Positions 38,785-51,460 of a stretch of DNA of 64,000 nt are shown piece by piece. The stretch covers positions 1 to 64,000 of the forward strand of contig NZ_BMMV01000001.1 in assembly GCF_014646115.1 (NCBI RefSeq). The letters are read 5' to 3'. How positions within the stretch are numbered: position 1 is the stretch's first letter; the number at the start of each line of letters is the position of its first letter. The position numbers and the translations under genes were made by a program. The stretch comes from Streptomyces camponoticapitis (lineage in GTDB: Bacteria; Actinomycetota; Actinomycetes; Streptomycetales; Streptomycetaceae). The notes under the pieces are model-generated. The model worked only from the letters and a program-made list of their open reading frames with translations. It was not told the origin of the DNA and did not search any database.

Positions 38785-39887
38785 CCGAAACACCGAACGC
38801 GGAGACGTCGGACGCTGAGACTCATCCGGAGGCTGGGACGTCGAAGGCGGGTCTTCCGAACGCGGGCACGCCGAAGGCGGCGTCGAGCCTGCTGGAGATC
38901 AAGGATCTGCGGGTCACGTACGGTACGGGGCCCTCCGCCGTCCCCGCCGTACGGGGCGTCGACCTCGTCCTCGAATCGGGCCGCAAGCTCGGCATCGCGG
39001 GCGAGTCCGGCTGCGGCAAGTCCACCCTGGCGCTGGCTCTGCTCCGGCTGCTGCCCGCGACCGCGAAGCTGACGGGGCAAGTGCTGCTGGACGGCGAGGA
39101 CGTACTCACGATGAAGTGGGGCAGGCTGCGCGCGGTGCGGTGGGCCGGGGCCTCGATCGTCTTCCAGGGCGCCATGCATTCGCTCAACGCCGTGCACCGG
39201 ATCGGTGACCAGATCGCCGAACCGGTGCTGCTGCACCGCGGCGCGACGCCCGCCGCCGCCCGCAGGCGCACCGTGGAACTGCTGGAACAGGTCGGTCTGC
39301 CGGCCTCCCGCGCCGACGCGTATCCGCACGAGCTGTCCGGCGGGCAGCGGCAGCGCGTAATGATCGCGATGGCGCTGGCCTGCGACCCCCGGCTCATCGT
39401 CGCGGACGAGCCGACGACCGCGCTCGACGTGATGATCCAGGCCCAAATCCTGCGACTCATCGAGCAGTTGGTCGCCGACCAGGACATCAGTCTGCTGATG
39501 ATCAGTCACGACCTGGCGGTGCTCTCCGACACCTGCGACCGGCTCGCCGTGATGTACGCGGGGCGGATCGTCGAGGAAGGGCCGGCGAAGTCGGTGTACG
39601 ACGCCGCCGAGCACCCGTACAGTCGCGCGCTGTCCGCGGCGTTCCCCCGGATCGGGGACCCCGCGTCGCGGCGCGCGCCGCGCGGCCTGCCGGGTGACCC
39701 GCCGGATCCTTCGGCGCTGCCGTCGGGCTGTACGTTCCACCCGCGCTGCCCCGTCGCGCTGGACGAGTGCGCCCGGGAGGACCAGTCACTGCGGGAGGCG
39801 GGGCCGGGTCGTCACGCGGCGTGCGTGCACGTCGGCGCCGCCGTACCGGCACAGATGTCGGTGACGCCCACGGAGCCACGCCCATGA
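38781..39887 (+). CDS. Peptide ABC transporter ATPase (DppD type)
   Basis: 368 aa. No ATG or GTG lies near the beginning of the domain, so I start it at TTG 38781, which overlaps the permease stop by 4 bases. The first 35 residues are a low-complexity Ala/Thr/Gly/Glu repeat (NAETSDAE, AGTSKAG, NAGTPKA). Then come Walker A GESGCGKST, signature LSGGQRQRV, Walker B LIVADEP, and the oligopeptide-transporter C-terminal zone with Cys (CTFHPRCPVA). It is coupled at its end to a possible small gene. Confidence 0.92.
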   Translation: MTETPNAETSDAETHPEAGTSKAGLPNAGTPKAASSLLEIKDLRVTYGTGPSAVPAVRGVDLVLESGRKLGIAGESGCGKSTLALALLRLLPATAKLTGQVLLDGEDVLTMKWGRLRAVRWAGASIVFQGAMHSLNAVHRIGDQIAEPVLLHRGATPAAARRRTVELLEQVGLPASRADAYPHELSGGQRQRVMIAMALACDPRLIVADEPTTALDVMIQAQILRLIEQLVADQDISLLMISHDLAVLSDTCDRLAVMYAGRIVEEGPAKSVYDAAEHPYSRALSAAFPRIGDPASRRAPRGLPGDPPDPSALPSGCTFHPRCPVALDECAREDQSLREAGPGRHAACVHVGAAVPAQMSVTPTEPRP

Positions 39888-40138
39888 CCTCCGCGCCGCC
39901 CGACGCCGCGGCCGGGCCGCTCCCCCGTACGGTGCGGCGGTACGACACCGTGGGCGGTTACGTGGCGCCCGCGCGGGCCCGCGGCCCGGCCCGGGACGTA
40001 GCCGTGGGCCGACGCCCCGCCGGAGCCACGCGCGTCCGCGTCCAGGTCGGCCGCACCGTACGGGGCGTCGGCGCACCGTGCCCGCACCGTCTCGCTCGTA
40101 CTGCCGCAGGACGGCCACCCCTCAGGAGCCAGTCATGA
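39884..40138 (+). CDS. Possible small protein between the two importer ATPases
   Basis: An open frame of 84 codons starts at an ATG overlapping the previous stop (ATGA) and ends in a TGA overlapping the next start (ATGA). GGAG lies 8 bases before it. The product would be Arg/Ala/Pro/Gly-rich and basic, without a known motif. In high-GC DNA such a frame can arise by chance, but perfect coupling at both ends is a real hint of translation. Otherwise this is just a 247-base gap in the operon. Confidence 0.42.
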   Translation: MTSAPPDAAAGPLPRTVRRYDTVGGYVAPARARGPARDVAVGRRPAGATRVRVQVGRTVRGVGAPCPHRLARTAAGRPPLRSQS

Positions 40139-41148
40139 CCACCACGCCCATGCCTCTGCTCTCGGCCACGGGGCTGCACGTCACGTTCCCGGGGCGGCGC
40201 GGCGCTCCGGCCGCGCACGCCGTCGACGGTGTCGATCTCGACATCGGCGGCGGCGAGATCGTCGCCCTGGTCGGCGAATCGGGCTGCGGCAAGACCACGC
40301 TCGCCCGGACGCTGCTCGGCCTGGTGCCGCCGACGACGGGTTCCATCACCTTCGGCGGCGTACCTCTCGGCTACCAGTCCGCCGCGCTCAAGGCGTACCG
40401 CAAGCGTGTCCAACTGGTGCTCCAGGATCCCAGCGGCTCGCTGAACCCGCGGCACACCGTGTACGACGCGGTGGCCGAGGGCCTGCGCATCCACCGGTAC
40501 CGGGGCAACGAGCGCGAGGCCGTCGCCGAGGCACTGTCCCGTGCCGGGCTCCGGCCACCGGAGCGGTTCTTCCTGCGCTACCCGCACGAGCTGTCGGGTG
40601 GCCAGCGCCAACGAGTAGTCATCGCCGGCGCGCTCGTACTGAAGCCAGAGCTGATCGTCGCCGACGAACCCGTGGCGTCGCTCGACGCCTCCGTACGGGG
40701 CGAGATCCTGGCGTTGCTGCTGTCGCTCCGCGACGAGCTGGGGCTCTCCGCCCTGGTCGTGACGCACGACCTCGGGCTCGCCTGGAACATCGCCGACCGG
40801 GTGGCGGTGATGTACCTGGGCCGGATCGTGGAGACGGGGCCGGTCGAGCAGGTACTGACGTCCCCTCAGCATCCATACACGCAGGCGCTGTTGTCGGTAC
40901 TGCCCGAGTCGGGTGCCCAACCGGTCGTCCTGGCGGGCGAGCCGCCGGACCCGTCGCGTATCCCTGGCGGGTGCCGTTTCCACGCCCGGTGCCAGATCCT
41001 CGCCTCCGGCGAAGCTGAGCGCTCCGGTGTCGCCACCAAGTGCCGCACGGAGGCGCTGCCGATACTGACGGGCGGCGACACCACCCAGGTCGCATGTCAC
41101 TGGGCCAGTGCCGCGACAGCCGCTCCGGAGAGCGAGAAGGTGGTCTGA
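40135..41148 (+). CDS. Peptide ABC transporter ATPase (DppF type)
   Basis: 337 aa from the ATG at 40135, beginning MTTTPMPLLSATGLHVTFPG, with CAGGAG upstream. Walker A is GESGCGKTT, the signature LSGGQRQRV and Walker B LIVADEP, with H-loop VVTHD. The C-terminal peptide-transporter region has Cys-rich GGCRFHARCQI. It pairs with the DppD-type ATPase. Last gene of the importer operon. Confidence 0.93.
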   Translation: MTTTPMPLLSATGLHVTFPGRRGAPAAHAVDGVDLDIGGGEIVALVGESGCGKTTLARTLLGLVPPTTGSITFGGVPLGYQSAALKAYRKRVQLVLQDPSGSLNPRHTVYDAVAEGLRIHRYRGNEREAVAEALSRAGLRPPERFFLRYPHELSGGQRQRVVIAGALVLKPELIVADEPVASLDASVRGEILALLLSLRDELGLSALVVTHDLGLAWNIADRVAVMYLGRIVETGPVEQVLTSPQHPYTQALLSVLPESGAQPVVLAGEPPDPSRIPGGCRFHARCQILASGEAERSGVATKCRTEALPILTGGDTTQVACHWASAATAAPESEKVV

Positions 41149-41165
41149 GCATCCGCTGCGGCTCA

Positions 41166-41194
41166 CCAACTCGGGAACACGGTGCCCGAGTTGG
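41166..41194. terminator. Bidirectional terminator, importer operon / ribF
   Basis: CCAACTCGGG (41166-41175) pairs perfectly with CCCGAGTTGG (41185-41194), between convergent genes. Confidence 0.75.
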
Positions 41195-41225
41195 GGGCCG
41201 CTCGGAGAGGCCGCGGCAGATCTCG

Positions 41226-42179
41226 TCAGCGCGCGTCGTACGCGGCGACGAGGTCGCGCGACCGCTTCACGTCGTCGGCGATGGCATCGAGGAGTGACTC
41301 GATGGAGTCGAACGTCCGCTGGGGTCGTACGTAGGACAGGAAGTCCACCGCGACGTGGAGCCCGTACAGCTCAAGCCCCACACGGTCGATGGCATACGCC
41401 TCAACCGTCCGCTCGGTGCCGTTGAACTGCGGGTTCGTACCGACCGAGATCGCCGCCGGCATCCGCTCGCCGTCGGCGGTCAGCCAGCCCGCGTACACGC
41501 CGTCCGCCGGGATGGCGGTGTGCGGCAGCGTCTCCACGTTGGCCGTCGGGTAGCCGAGGTCGCGCCCACGCTGCGCACCGCGCACCACCACGCCCTCGAC
41601 CCGGTGCGGCCTGCCCAGGATCTCGGCCGCTCCGGCGACATCGCCCTCGGCGACCAGCCGCCGGGTCAGGGTCGAGGAGAAGGGCTCGCCGCCACCCGCC
41701 GCACCGCTCACGTACAGGTCGATGACCTCGACCTCGTAGTCGTACGTCGGGCCCAGCTCGGCCAGGAAGGCGACGTTGCCGGCGGCACGGTGGCCGAAGC
41801 GGAAGTTCGGCCCTTCGATGACAGCGCTCGCGTGCAACTTGTCGACCAGCACCTTCACGATGAAGTCCGCGGGCGTCAGCTTCGAGAATTCGGCGGTGAA
41901 CGGCAGCACGAGCACCGCGTCCACACCCAGCTCCGCCATCAGCTCGCCGCGCCGGTGGTGCGGCGCGAGCAGCGGCGGATGGGTGCCGGGCCTGACGACC
42001 TCGCTCGGGTGCGGGTCGAACGTCACGACCACCGAAGGCACTCCCAGCTCACGCGCCCGCTCGACGGTGCGCCCGATGATCAGCTGGTGTCCGCGGTGCA
42101 CGCCGTCGTAGGAGCCGATGGTGACGACGCTGCGTCCCCAGTCCTGGGGGATGTCCTCCAAGCCGCGCCAGCGCTGCAC
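41226..42179 (-). CDS. ribF: Bifunctional riboflavin kinase / FAD synthetase
   Basis: 317 aa. The GTG at 42179 (MQRWRGLEDIP) has GAGGAG upstream; the frame reaching 42302 is not family-like at its beginning. The N-terminal nucleotidyltransferase part has SYDGVHRGH (residues 23-31), with the HxGH-type motif for FAD synthesis. The C-terminal flavokinase part has the PTAN signature (GYPTANVET). It makes FMN and FAD, cofactors that enzymes such as ThyX need. It lies 43 bases after the large NTPase gene and upstream lies truB, the order I recall in other actinobacteria. Confidence 0.96.
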   Translation of the reverse strand: MQRWRGLEDIPQDWGRSVVTIGSYDGVHRGHQLIIGRTVERARELGVPSVVVTFDPHPSEVVRPGTHPPLLAPHHRRGELMAELGVDAVLVLPFTAEFSKLTPADFIVKVLVDKLHASAVIEGPNFRFGHRAAGNVAFLAELGPTYDYEVEVIDLYVSGAAGGGEPFSSTLTRRLVAEGDVAGAAEILGRPHRVEGVVVRGAQRGRDLGYPTANVETLPHTAIPADGVYAGWLTADGERMPAAISVGTNPQFNGTERTVEAYAIDRVGLELYGLHVAVDFLSYVRPQRTFDSIESLLDAIADDVKRSRDLVAAYDAR

Positions 42180-42222
42180 TGTGACCGCTCTCCTCGCCCG
42201 AACCCGTGTACGTGAATCTCTC

Positions 42223-45200
42223 TTACGCAGGTCTAAGACTGCCATGCCCGTGGCTTTTGACCCGCATCGGCATCGTGGTACCGAGCGACATGACGTACTC
42301 ACGGGCCCTCGGCCCGATCACCGCCGCCCACTGCTGCGGGTCCTCGGCCAGCCACGCCGCGAGGAGGGAGGCGAATCCGGGCCTCTCACGTGCGAGACCG
42401 ACCAGGCACCGATCGAGACGCGTGGCCCCGTCGGGGGTGCGGACAGACAGTAGGCCGGTACGGAGCACGAGACCGCGGGTGACGTCCTCGGCGCGCTTGT
42501 CGGACCCGAGCGCGGCATCCCTCAGCAGGGCGTGCAGTACCGGCGGCTCCGCCCCCGCCCCGTGGCGGCGCTCATGGGCGAGGAGTACGTCGAGGAGTTC
42601 GGCCCGCAGCGGGCCCGAGGGGGGGTTGCCGGGCGTCGCGAGCACCCGCGCCAGCTCCGTACGCACCTCGACGGGGCGGTGCAGGATCAGGCCCGTCACA
42701 AGGGGCAGGAGCGCCGCCCTGGCGGCCGGTCCGCACTCCAGTCGACGCTCGACGAACCGGGCGACGTGTGCGGCGCCCTCCGGTCTCCGTGCGACGTACT
42801 CGCTCACAACCGCCGCGGCGTGGTGGGTGAGTTGGGGCATCCGGAGTTCCGCGAGGGCCGTCAGCGGACCGGTGGGATCGGCTGCGGGGTTGTGCAGCCG
42901 CGTCCGGAAGGCGGCGAGAACAGGTTCGGGGTGGGTGTCCAGCGCCTCGGCGAGCGCGTCCGCCGGCATCCCCGCGTCGCCCCGTACGAAGGCTGCGACG
43001 GCCCGTTCCAGGTGGCGCGGGCGAGTCTCCGGGTCCCGTACGAGGAGACCGAGCGCCGCACCGTGCGTGCGGGGGTCGGTGAGCAGGGCCAGCGCGGCGC
43101 GGCGCAGTAGTTCGCGGTCGCCGGCGCTGGTGACGTGGCGGGCGGCCGTCGGTGCGTGGACGGCGGCGACGGTGCGGCGCTCGGGCCGCGTGTCCTGCGC
43201 CCAACGCCCGACGGCGCGGCAGAGTGCCGGCGGCTCGTCCTCGGCGAGGGCGGTGAGCAGTTCATCGGCGCGGGGGTGGGCTGCGGCCACCAGCGCCTCG
43301 GTGAGGTCGTCCGCGGCGAGAGATCGCCGAGAGTGCAGCAGTGCCTGCGCCGCGGTGGCGACGGTGGGGCGCACGGCTGCTCCAGGCGCGGTGGGCAGCG
43401 GGCGCTCGTCGGTGAACCAGCGGGACAGCAGTGGCTGTACGGCCCTGGGGTCGGCGTCCAGCAGACCGGCCGCGGCGTCCAGGTACCTCGGGAGGGTAAC
43501 CGGCCTCTTGGGCGCCCCGTCGGCTGGCAGCAGCAGTCTCAGCAGATCCATGCGCGCGGCCTCGTCCACGCGCAACCGCGTCCAGAACCAGGGTCCGAAC
43601 TCGGCGAGCCCACCGAGACGGTGCGGCCCTCCCTCGCGCACGGAGCATCTTGTGATGCATGGGGCGAGGCGCCTCAGCACCGGAAGGTACGGCTTCGTGT
43701 CCGGCACCCGCAGCAGCACCTCCCCGAGGAGGTGCGCGCCCCACCAGCGGGCGTCGACGAGCCGCGCGGCCCCGGAGCCGACCGTGCTGGCGGCGGCTCC
43801 GGCGGCGGAGTAATGCGCCGCGCCACCCGGTCCGTCGCCGAGGCGGTCCAAGGCGTCGATCAGGCCGTCCAGCCGGAGGGACAGCGCGACAGGGCCGGAG
43901 CCACGTCCGAGAAGCAGGAGAGCGTGCAAGACGGGGCCGATGCGGTGCGTCGGGACCGACGGGGCGCGCGGTACGGGGCCGCGTGGTCCGTGGAGTCCCG
44001 CACCGTGGCGGCGCGCCACCGATGCCGGGGTGCGCTGTGCGGGAACGGTCGGGCCGTTCGTCGGGCAGGCCTGGTGGACCAGGATCTCCAGGGCGGTGTC
44101 GACATCCAAGTGCGTGCCCTGGAGCCAGTCGCCCAGCTCCTCGTGGGCGAAGCGGTATCCCTGGCCGGCCGGGACCAACAGACCCTCTGCGAGGACTGCG
44201 GCAGCCCAGCCCGAGCTCGCCGGAAAGATCGCGTCGAACGAGTCGCGGTCCAACTCGCCCCGTCCGGGGCCGAGACAGTGCCGCGCCGCCTCGTGCGCCT
44301 GCCCCGCCACTCGCGCGGCCAGCCTGCCGACGGCGGCGCACTTAAGTTCGGGCGCGGTAGCGGCGGCGAGCCGCTCCGCGATCCGCAGACAGGTGAGGCC
44401 CAGGTGTGCGGTGAAGATGTCCACGCGGTCGGGCTGCCCCGCCACTTCGCCGGACAGCGCCTCCCGCAGCTCGCCCATCAACCGGAGCGACAGGGGATGA
44501 ACCGCCTCCATCTCGGCGAGGGCCCCGGCGGGGATCCCGTACCGCTCGCGGGCGCGTTCAGCCTCCGCCGGCCGCAGGTCGCCGATAGGTACGGCGGGCG
44601 GGAGTCGACGGGCGGCGCGGGTCGAACGGTGCAGTACGTCCGACGGCCAGAGTGCCCCCGCCCGTTCCCAGAACTCGGGCCGGCAGGCGACGACCATCTT
44701 GGCGCCCCAGCTGTGGAGCCAGTCGACGGTGCGCGCGGTCCAGCCGGGCAGCGCGTGGACCAACTGGGGCGGCATCTCCTCCGGCCCGTCGAGCAGGACG
44801 AGCAACGGTCGCCCCGCGCGCCCTGCGGCCCTCGCCACCTGTTCGGGGGTTGGCGCGGCCACGTCGTCAGGCGAATCGCAGGCGACGACGGTGCGGCCCG
44901 CCGCGCGCAGCGTGCGCTCCAGCGCGTCGGCGAGCGAGGTGTCGTCGGCGCGCAGATCGGCGCCCCGCAGCCGGACGGTGGGGGCGGGCGCCGCCCCGTG
45001 GGCACGTCGGTCGGCAAGTGCGGCGAGTTCGGTCGTACGCCCGGTGCCGGGGTCGCCCACCAGGCCCAGGACGAGCGCGTCGGAAGACACGGTGGAGGCG
45101 GCCGACAGGCCGGCGAAAACACTCAACTCGCGCGACGTGTCGGCCCGTTCAACGAGCCTCGACGCATCAGCGGCCCCGGGGCCACCGTCCGCCGTCCCGC

Positions 45201-45876
45201 CCCGGGCCGTCGCCGTGAGCCGTAGAACGCCCGCCAAATTCAGGTCGTCTCCGTAGCAGCGGACACTGGCGTCGTTGAGGCGTAACAGCGCCGCGAGCGC
45301 TCCCCCGGGGTCCACTCCCGCACCCGCCCTCAGCGGGAGGGCGAGTCCGGCCGCGCGGTGCTCCGTGTGCAGCGCCGTACCGATGACACCCAGTACGGCG
45401 CCCGTCACTGCGTCCAGCACCGGCCCGCGCGAGGCCTCGCCACCCAGCCTCAGCGCGTCGCTGCCACCCGTGCCGATCGCCAACTCCAGCACCGTGTCCA
45501 GGAGATGGAAGCGGTCCGTCGCCGTGTAGGTGGCCGGGACGGCTCCCAGCACGCGCGCGTGACGCCACCCGTGGGCGGCGATCCGTACGTATGTCCCTGC
45601 CTCGACGTCACTCCGGGGGGAGATCGGCAGCGGTGGTACGTCGAGACCCTCGGTGCGCACAAGCGCCAGCCCGGCCTCCGGCAGCGGAACGATCGCGTCG
45701 CCGTCGGCCAGCCAGGTCCGCTCCCCCGGCGCGTGCAGAACCAGCCGTACGAGGCCGTCGACAGCCTCGTGACTGGTCACGACCGTCCCCACGTCATCGG
45801 CGACAAAGCCGGTCCCGCGGGGCCTGCCCGCCAGATCACAGATCCGCACCAGCATCGCCCGGTCCCCGCTACCCAT
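42223..45876 (-). CDS. Trypsin-like / STAND-type NTPase with helical C-terminus
   Basis: 1217 aa from the ATG at 45876; ATG 45855 has a better ribosome site and is an alternative. Residues about 10-190 look like a trypsin fold: GTGFVADD, His36 in VVTSHE, and Ser149 in EASRGPVLD. The usual Asp before LAL is Gly69, so the triad is incomplete. A P-loop at 274-282 reads GDPGTGRTT, with Arg in place of Lys; Walker B is LLVLLDGPEE (358-367). The following 800 residues are Ala/Leu/Arg-rich helices of HEAT-like type. Such protease-STAND-repeat proteins are known as sensors in conflict systems. Activity here is unproven, and it sits in a conserved housekeeping neighbourhood. Confidence 0.82.
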   Translation of the reverse strand: MGSGDRAMLVRICDLAGRPRGTGFVADDVGTVVTSHEAVDGLVRLVLHAPGERTWLADGDAIVPLPEAGLALVRTEGLDVPPLPISPRSDVEAGTYVRIAAHGWRHARVLGAVPATYTATDRFHLLDTVLELAIGTGGSDALRLGGEASRGPVLDAVTGAVLGVIGTALHTEHRAAGLALPLRAGAGVDPGGALAALLRLNDASVRCYGDDLNLAGVLRLTATARGGTADGGPGAADASRLVERADTSRELSVFAGLSAASTVSSDALVLGLVGDPGTGRTTELAALADRRAHGAAPAPTVRLRGADLRADDTSLADALERTLRAAGRTVVACDSPDDVAAPTPEQVARAAGRAGRPLLVLLDGPEEMPPQLVHALPGWTARTVDWLHSWGAKMVVACRPEFWERAGALWPSDVLHRSTRAARRLPPAVPIGDLRPAEAERARERYGIPAGALAEMEAVHPLSLRLMGELREALSGEVAGQPDRVDIFTAHLGLTCLRIAERLAAATAPELKCAAVGRLAARVAGQAHEAARHCLGPGRGELDRDSFDAIFPASSGWAAAVLAEGLLVPAGQGYRFAHEELGDWLQGTHLDVDTALEILVHQACPTNGPTVPAQRTPASVARRHGAGLHGPRGPVPRAPSVPTHRIGPVLHALLLLGRGSGPVALSLRLDGLIDALDRLGDGPGGAAHYSAAGAAASTVGSGAARLVDARWWGAHLLGEVLLRVPDTKPYLPVLRRLAPCITRCSVREGGPHRLGGLAEFGPWFWTRLRVDEAARMDLLRLLLPADGAPKRPVTLPRYLDAAAGLLDADPRAVQPLLSRWFTDERPLPTAPGAAVRPTVATAAQALLHSRRSLAADDLTEALVAAAHPRADELLTALAEDEPPALCRAVGRWAQDTRPERRTVAAVHAPTAARHVTSAGDRELLRRAALALLTDPRTHGAALGLLVRDPETRPRHLERAVAAFVRGDAGMPADALAEALDTHPEPVLAAFRTRLHNPAADPTGPLTALAELRMPQLTHHAAAVVSEYVARRPEGAAHVARFVERRLECGPAARAALLPLVTGLILHRPVEVRTELARVLATPGNPPSGPLRAELLDVLLAHERRHGAGAEPPVLHALLRDAALGSDKRAEDVTRGLVLRTGLLSVRTPDGATRLDRCLVGLARERPGFASLLAAWLAEDPQQWAAVIGPRAREYVMSLGTTMPMRVKSHGHGSLRPA

Positions 45877-46114
45877 GGCTCCGACGGTAGGCGGATGTTG
45901 ATCAGCCGGAGAAGGACGCGAGGCGAAGGCGCCCCCAGTGAACCCTCCGTTCACTACGAGCGCCCGCCCGATGGGTTGAACCCCGAAGACCGCACGAAGG
46001 GGCGTACGTCAACGGAACGTCCGATCCACCGACGCCACCGACACCCGATCCACCGCCGCACCGTCCACCGGCATCCGGTGCACGGGCTCCGATCGAAGGC
46101 CGCCCGTCCCCTCC
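45877..46114. other. truB 3' region with short CCGATCCACCG repeats
   Basis: 238 bases between truB and the large NTPase gene. CGATCCACCG occurs twice (about 46020-46030 and 46049-46059), among other CCACCG units. I see no terminator of note and no gene. Confidence 0.4.
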
Positions 46115-47050
46115 TCAGCCGAAGACCGCCAGGCTCTTCGCCTTGCCGCCCTGTTCCTCCACCAGCGCCAGGAACCGCCCGTCCGGCCCGAACGCCGCCA
46201 CGGGCCCGGGGCCGCTGCCCGAGCCGACCCCGGCCCTCGCCCCGTCCCGCCGCGCGGGCATGTCCAGCCGCACCCCGTTGAGCAGCAGCTTCGCCCGCTT
46301 CTCGTCCACGTCCCAGCGCGGAAACGCCGAAGCGGCGGCGTCCGCCACCGGCATCACCGTCAGCCGCTCCTGGTGCTGGTCCAGCGTCCTGGCCTCGTCG
46401 AGGCCGTACGGACCGACCCGCGTCCTGCGCAGCGCCGTCAGATGCCCCCCGACCCCGAGTCCGGCACCGAGGTCACGCGCGAGGGCGCGGATGTACGTGC
46501 CGGAGGAGCAGACGACCGACACGACCAGGTCGACCACGGGGGTCCCGTCCTCCGCGACGTCCTGGCGGACGTCGTACACCTGGAACGACGAGACGGTCAC
46601 CGGCCGCGCCGGGATCTCGAAGTCCTCGCCGCCCCGTACACGGGCGTACGACCGTTTCCCGTCGATCTTGATCGCGCTGACCTTGGACGGCACCTGCATG
46701 ATCGCGCCGGTGAGCGTGGCCACCCCGGCGTCGATGCCCTCGCGGGCGACCCCGGACGCGTCGGTGGACGAGGTGGTCTCGCCCTCGGCGTCGTCGGTGA
46801 CGGTGTCCTGCCCCAGCCTGATCGTGCCGAGGTACTCCTTCTCGGTCAGGGCGAGATGGCCCAGCAGCTTGGTGGCCCGTTCCACGCCGAGGACGAGAAC
46901 GCCCGTCGCCATGGGGTCGAGCGTGCCGGCGTGACCGACGCGACGGGTCTTGGCGATGCCGCGCATCTTGGCCACGACGTCGTGCGAAGTGAAGCCCGAC
47001 GGCTTGTCCACGATGACAAGCCCGTCGGGCGTGGGGAGTTGCTGTGTCAT
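46115..47050 (-). CDS. truB: tRNA pseudouridine-55 synthase
   Basis: 311 aa; ATG overlapping the rbfA stop by 4 bases (ATGA). Makes the universal pseudouridine in the T-loop of tRNA. The catalytic motif [12 protein letters not shown] holds Asp45. The C-terminal part contains a PUA-like region with a Gly/Ala/Arg-rich insertion (about residues 265-285). Last gene of the nusA-infB cluster. Confidence 0.96.
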   Translation of the reverse strand: MTQQLPTPDGLVIVDKPSGFTSHDVVAKMRGIAKTRRVGHAGTLDPMATGVLVLGVERATKLLGHLALTEKEYLGTIRLGQDTVTDDAEGETTSSTDASGVAREGIDAGVATLTGAIMQVPSKVSAIKIDGKRSYARVRGGEDFEIPARPVTVSSFQVYDVRQDVAEDGTPVVDLVVSVVCSSGTYIRALARDLGAGLGVGGHLTALRRTRVGPYGLDEARTLDQHQERLTVMPVADAAASAFPRWDVDEKRAKLLLNGVRLDMPARRDGARAGVGSGSGPGPVAAFGPDGRFLALVEEQGGKAKSLAVFG

Positions 47051-47592
47051 TTAGCGGCGGCGCCGTCCGTGTCGTCGCCGTCGCCGCGGCCGGCCTCACC
47101 GGCGCCGGACGCGGCCTCCGCCCCGCCCTCCGCCTCCGCCCCGTCCTCGGCGTCGTCGTCCTCGTAGCCCTCGTCTCCGGGCTTACGGTAAGGGTCGGCC
47201 TCGCCCGCGTAGGTCTTACCGGTCGACACCTCACGCACCTCGGCGTCCTTCGCGCGCGCCTTGTCGAGAAGGTCCTCGATGGTGCGGGCGTTGTCCGGCA
47301 GCGCGTCCGGCACGAACGCCAGCGTCGGCGTGAACCGGACGCCGGTCTGACGGCCCACCTCGGAGCGCAGCACGCCCTTGGCGCTCTCCAGGGCGGCGGC
47401 GGACGCCGCACGCTCCTCGTCGTCGCCGTAGACCGTGTAGAAGACCGTGGCCTCCCGCAGGTCGCCGGTGACCCGGGCGTCCGTGATGGTCACGAACCCC
47501 AGCCGCGGATCCTTGATACGCCGGTCCAGGGTCTCCGCGACCACGACCTGGATGCGATCGGCCAGCTTGCGGGCCCGCGCGTTGTCGGTCAC
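47047..47592 (-). CDS. rbfA: Ribosome-binding factor A
   Basis: 181 aa from a GTG at 47592 ([15 protein letters not shown]). The KH-type core helps mature the 16S 5' end of the 30S subunit. After about residue 125 the chain carries a long acidic Glu/Asp/Gly/Ala tail, as I recall for Streptomyces RbfA. The open frame reaching 48144 crosses the DUF503 gene and is discarded. Overlaps truB by 4 bases. Confidence 0.95.
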   Translation of the reverse strand: MTDNARARKLADRIQVVVAETLDRRIKDPRLGFVTITDARVTGDLREATVFYTVYGDDEERAASAAALESAKGVLRSEVGRQTGVRFTPTLAFVPDALPDNARTIEDLLDKARAKDAEVREVSTGKTYAGEADPYRKPGDEGYEDDDAEDGAEAEGGAEAASGAGEAGRGDGDDTDGAAAK

Positions 47593-47669
47593 CGGTCCGT
47601 CACTCTTCCTTCTGGGTTTCTTGTCTGCTGCTCTTGCCGCGACGACCGCCGCCTGCCGGGCGGCAGGCC

Positions 47670-47963
47670 TCAGTCGTCGTCTCCGTGCAGCCGCCGTCGT
47701 ACGGACAGCAGCTCCACCTCCGGACGGCCGGCGACCATGCGCTCGCACCGGTCCAGAACGTCTCTCAGATGCCCCGTGTCCCCGGACACCACCGCCAGAC
47801 CGATCTCGGCCCTGCGATGGAGATCCTGATCGCCGGTCTCCGCCACACTCACCCCGAACTTCCTCTGGAGCTCGGCGACGATCGGCCGGACGATCGAGCG
47901 TTTCTCCTTCAGCGACCGTACGTCGCCGAGGAGCAGGTCGAAGGACAGTGTCCCCACATACAT
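47670..47963 (-). CDS. DUF503 family protein (YlxP-like)
   Basis: 97 aa beginning [23 protein letters not shown], the hallmark of DUF503. The usual place of this small protein is between infB and rbfA, as here. A role in ribosome or translation-related work is assumed from context only. The ATG at 47963 has a weak GGGAC upstream; an earlier ATG at 48023 would add 20 residues not seen in the family. Confidence 0.92.
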   Translation of the reverse strand: MYVGTLSFDLLLGDVRSLKEKRSIVRPIVAELQRKFGVSVAETGDQDLHRRAEIGLAVVSGDTGHLRDVLDRCERMVAGRPEVELLSVRRRLHGDDD

Positions 47964-48170
47964 GTGTATCCGGATGTCCCGCCGGTACGGGGTCGGGCCC
48001 GCCAGCGCTTGGCAGGGGCACATAAACCGTACACGGAACGGCCGGGGCCGATCGACGGATTAAGCACCGTCGACCGGCCCCGGACCGCCGATGCCGCCCG
48101 AGCAGAACCCGGGCGGCATCGGCACCGTGCGACACGTCGGTCACGCGGTGGTGGGTACCACCGGTGTACG

Positions 48171-51305
<3,135 letters not shown>

Positions 51306-51354
51306 TTCGCTCCTTTTAGGTCCGGGTTACCGCCGGACCGTCGCTACTTCATGG

Positions 51355-51387
51355 GCGTACTCATCGCGTACTCATCGAGTGCTCATC
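51355..51387. repeat. 11-bp tandem repeat, ylxR-infB intergenic
   Basis: GCGTACTCATC is present at 51355-51365 and exactly repeated at 51366-51376; a third copy at 51377-51387 differs at two positions. It lies in the 155-base gap between ylxR and infB, so it may form part of the infB leader. Confidence 0.6.
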
Positions 51388-51460
51388 GCAATCTCGACCT
51401 ACTTCCAACTCGCGAGGTACCTGAATCGCACGGGGTTCCGTGCCGTACGTCTTCTTGCAT

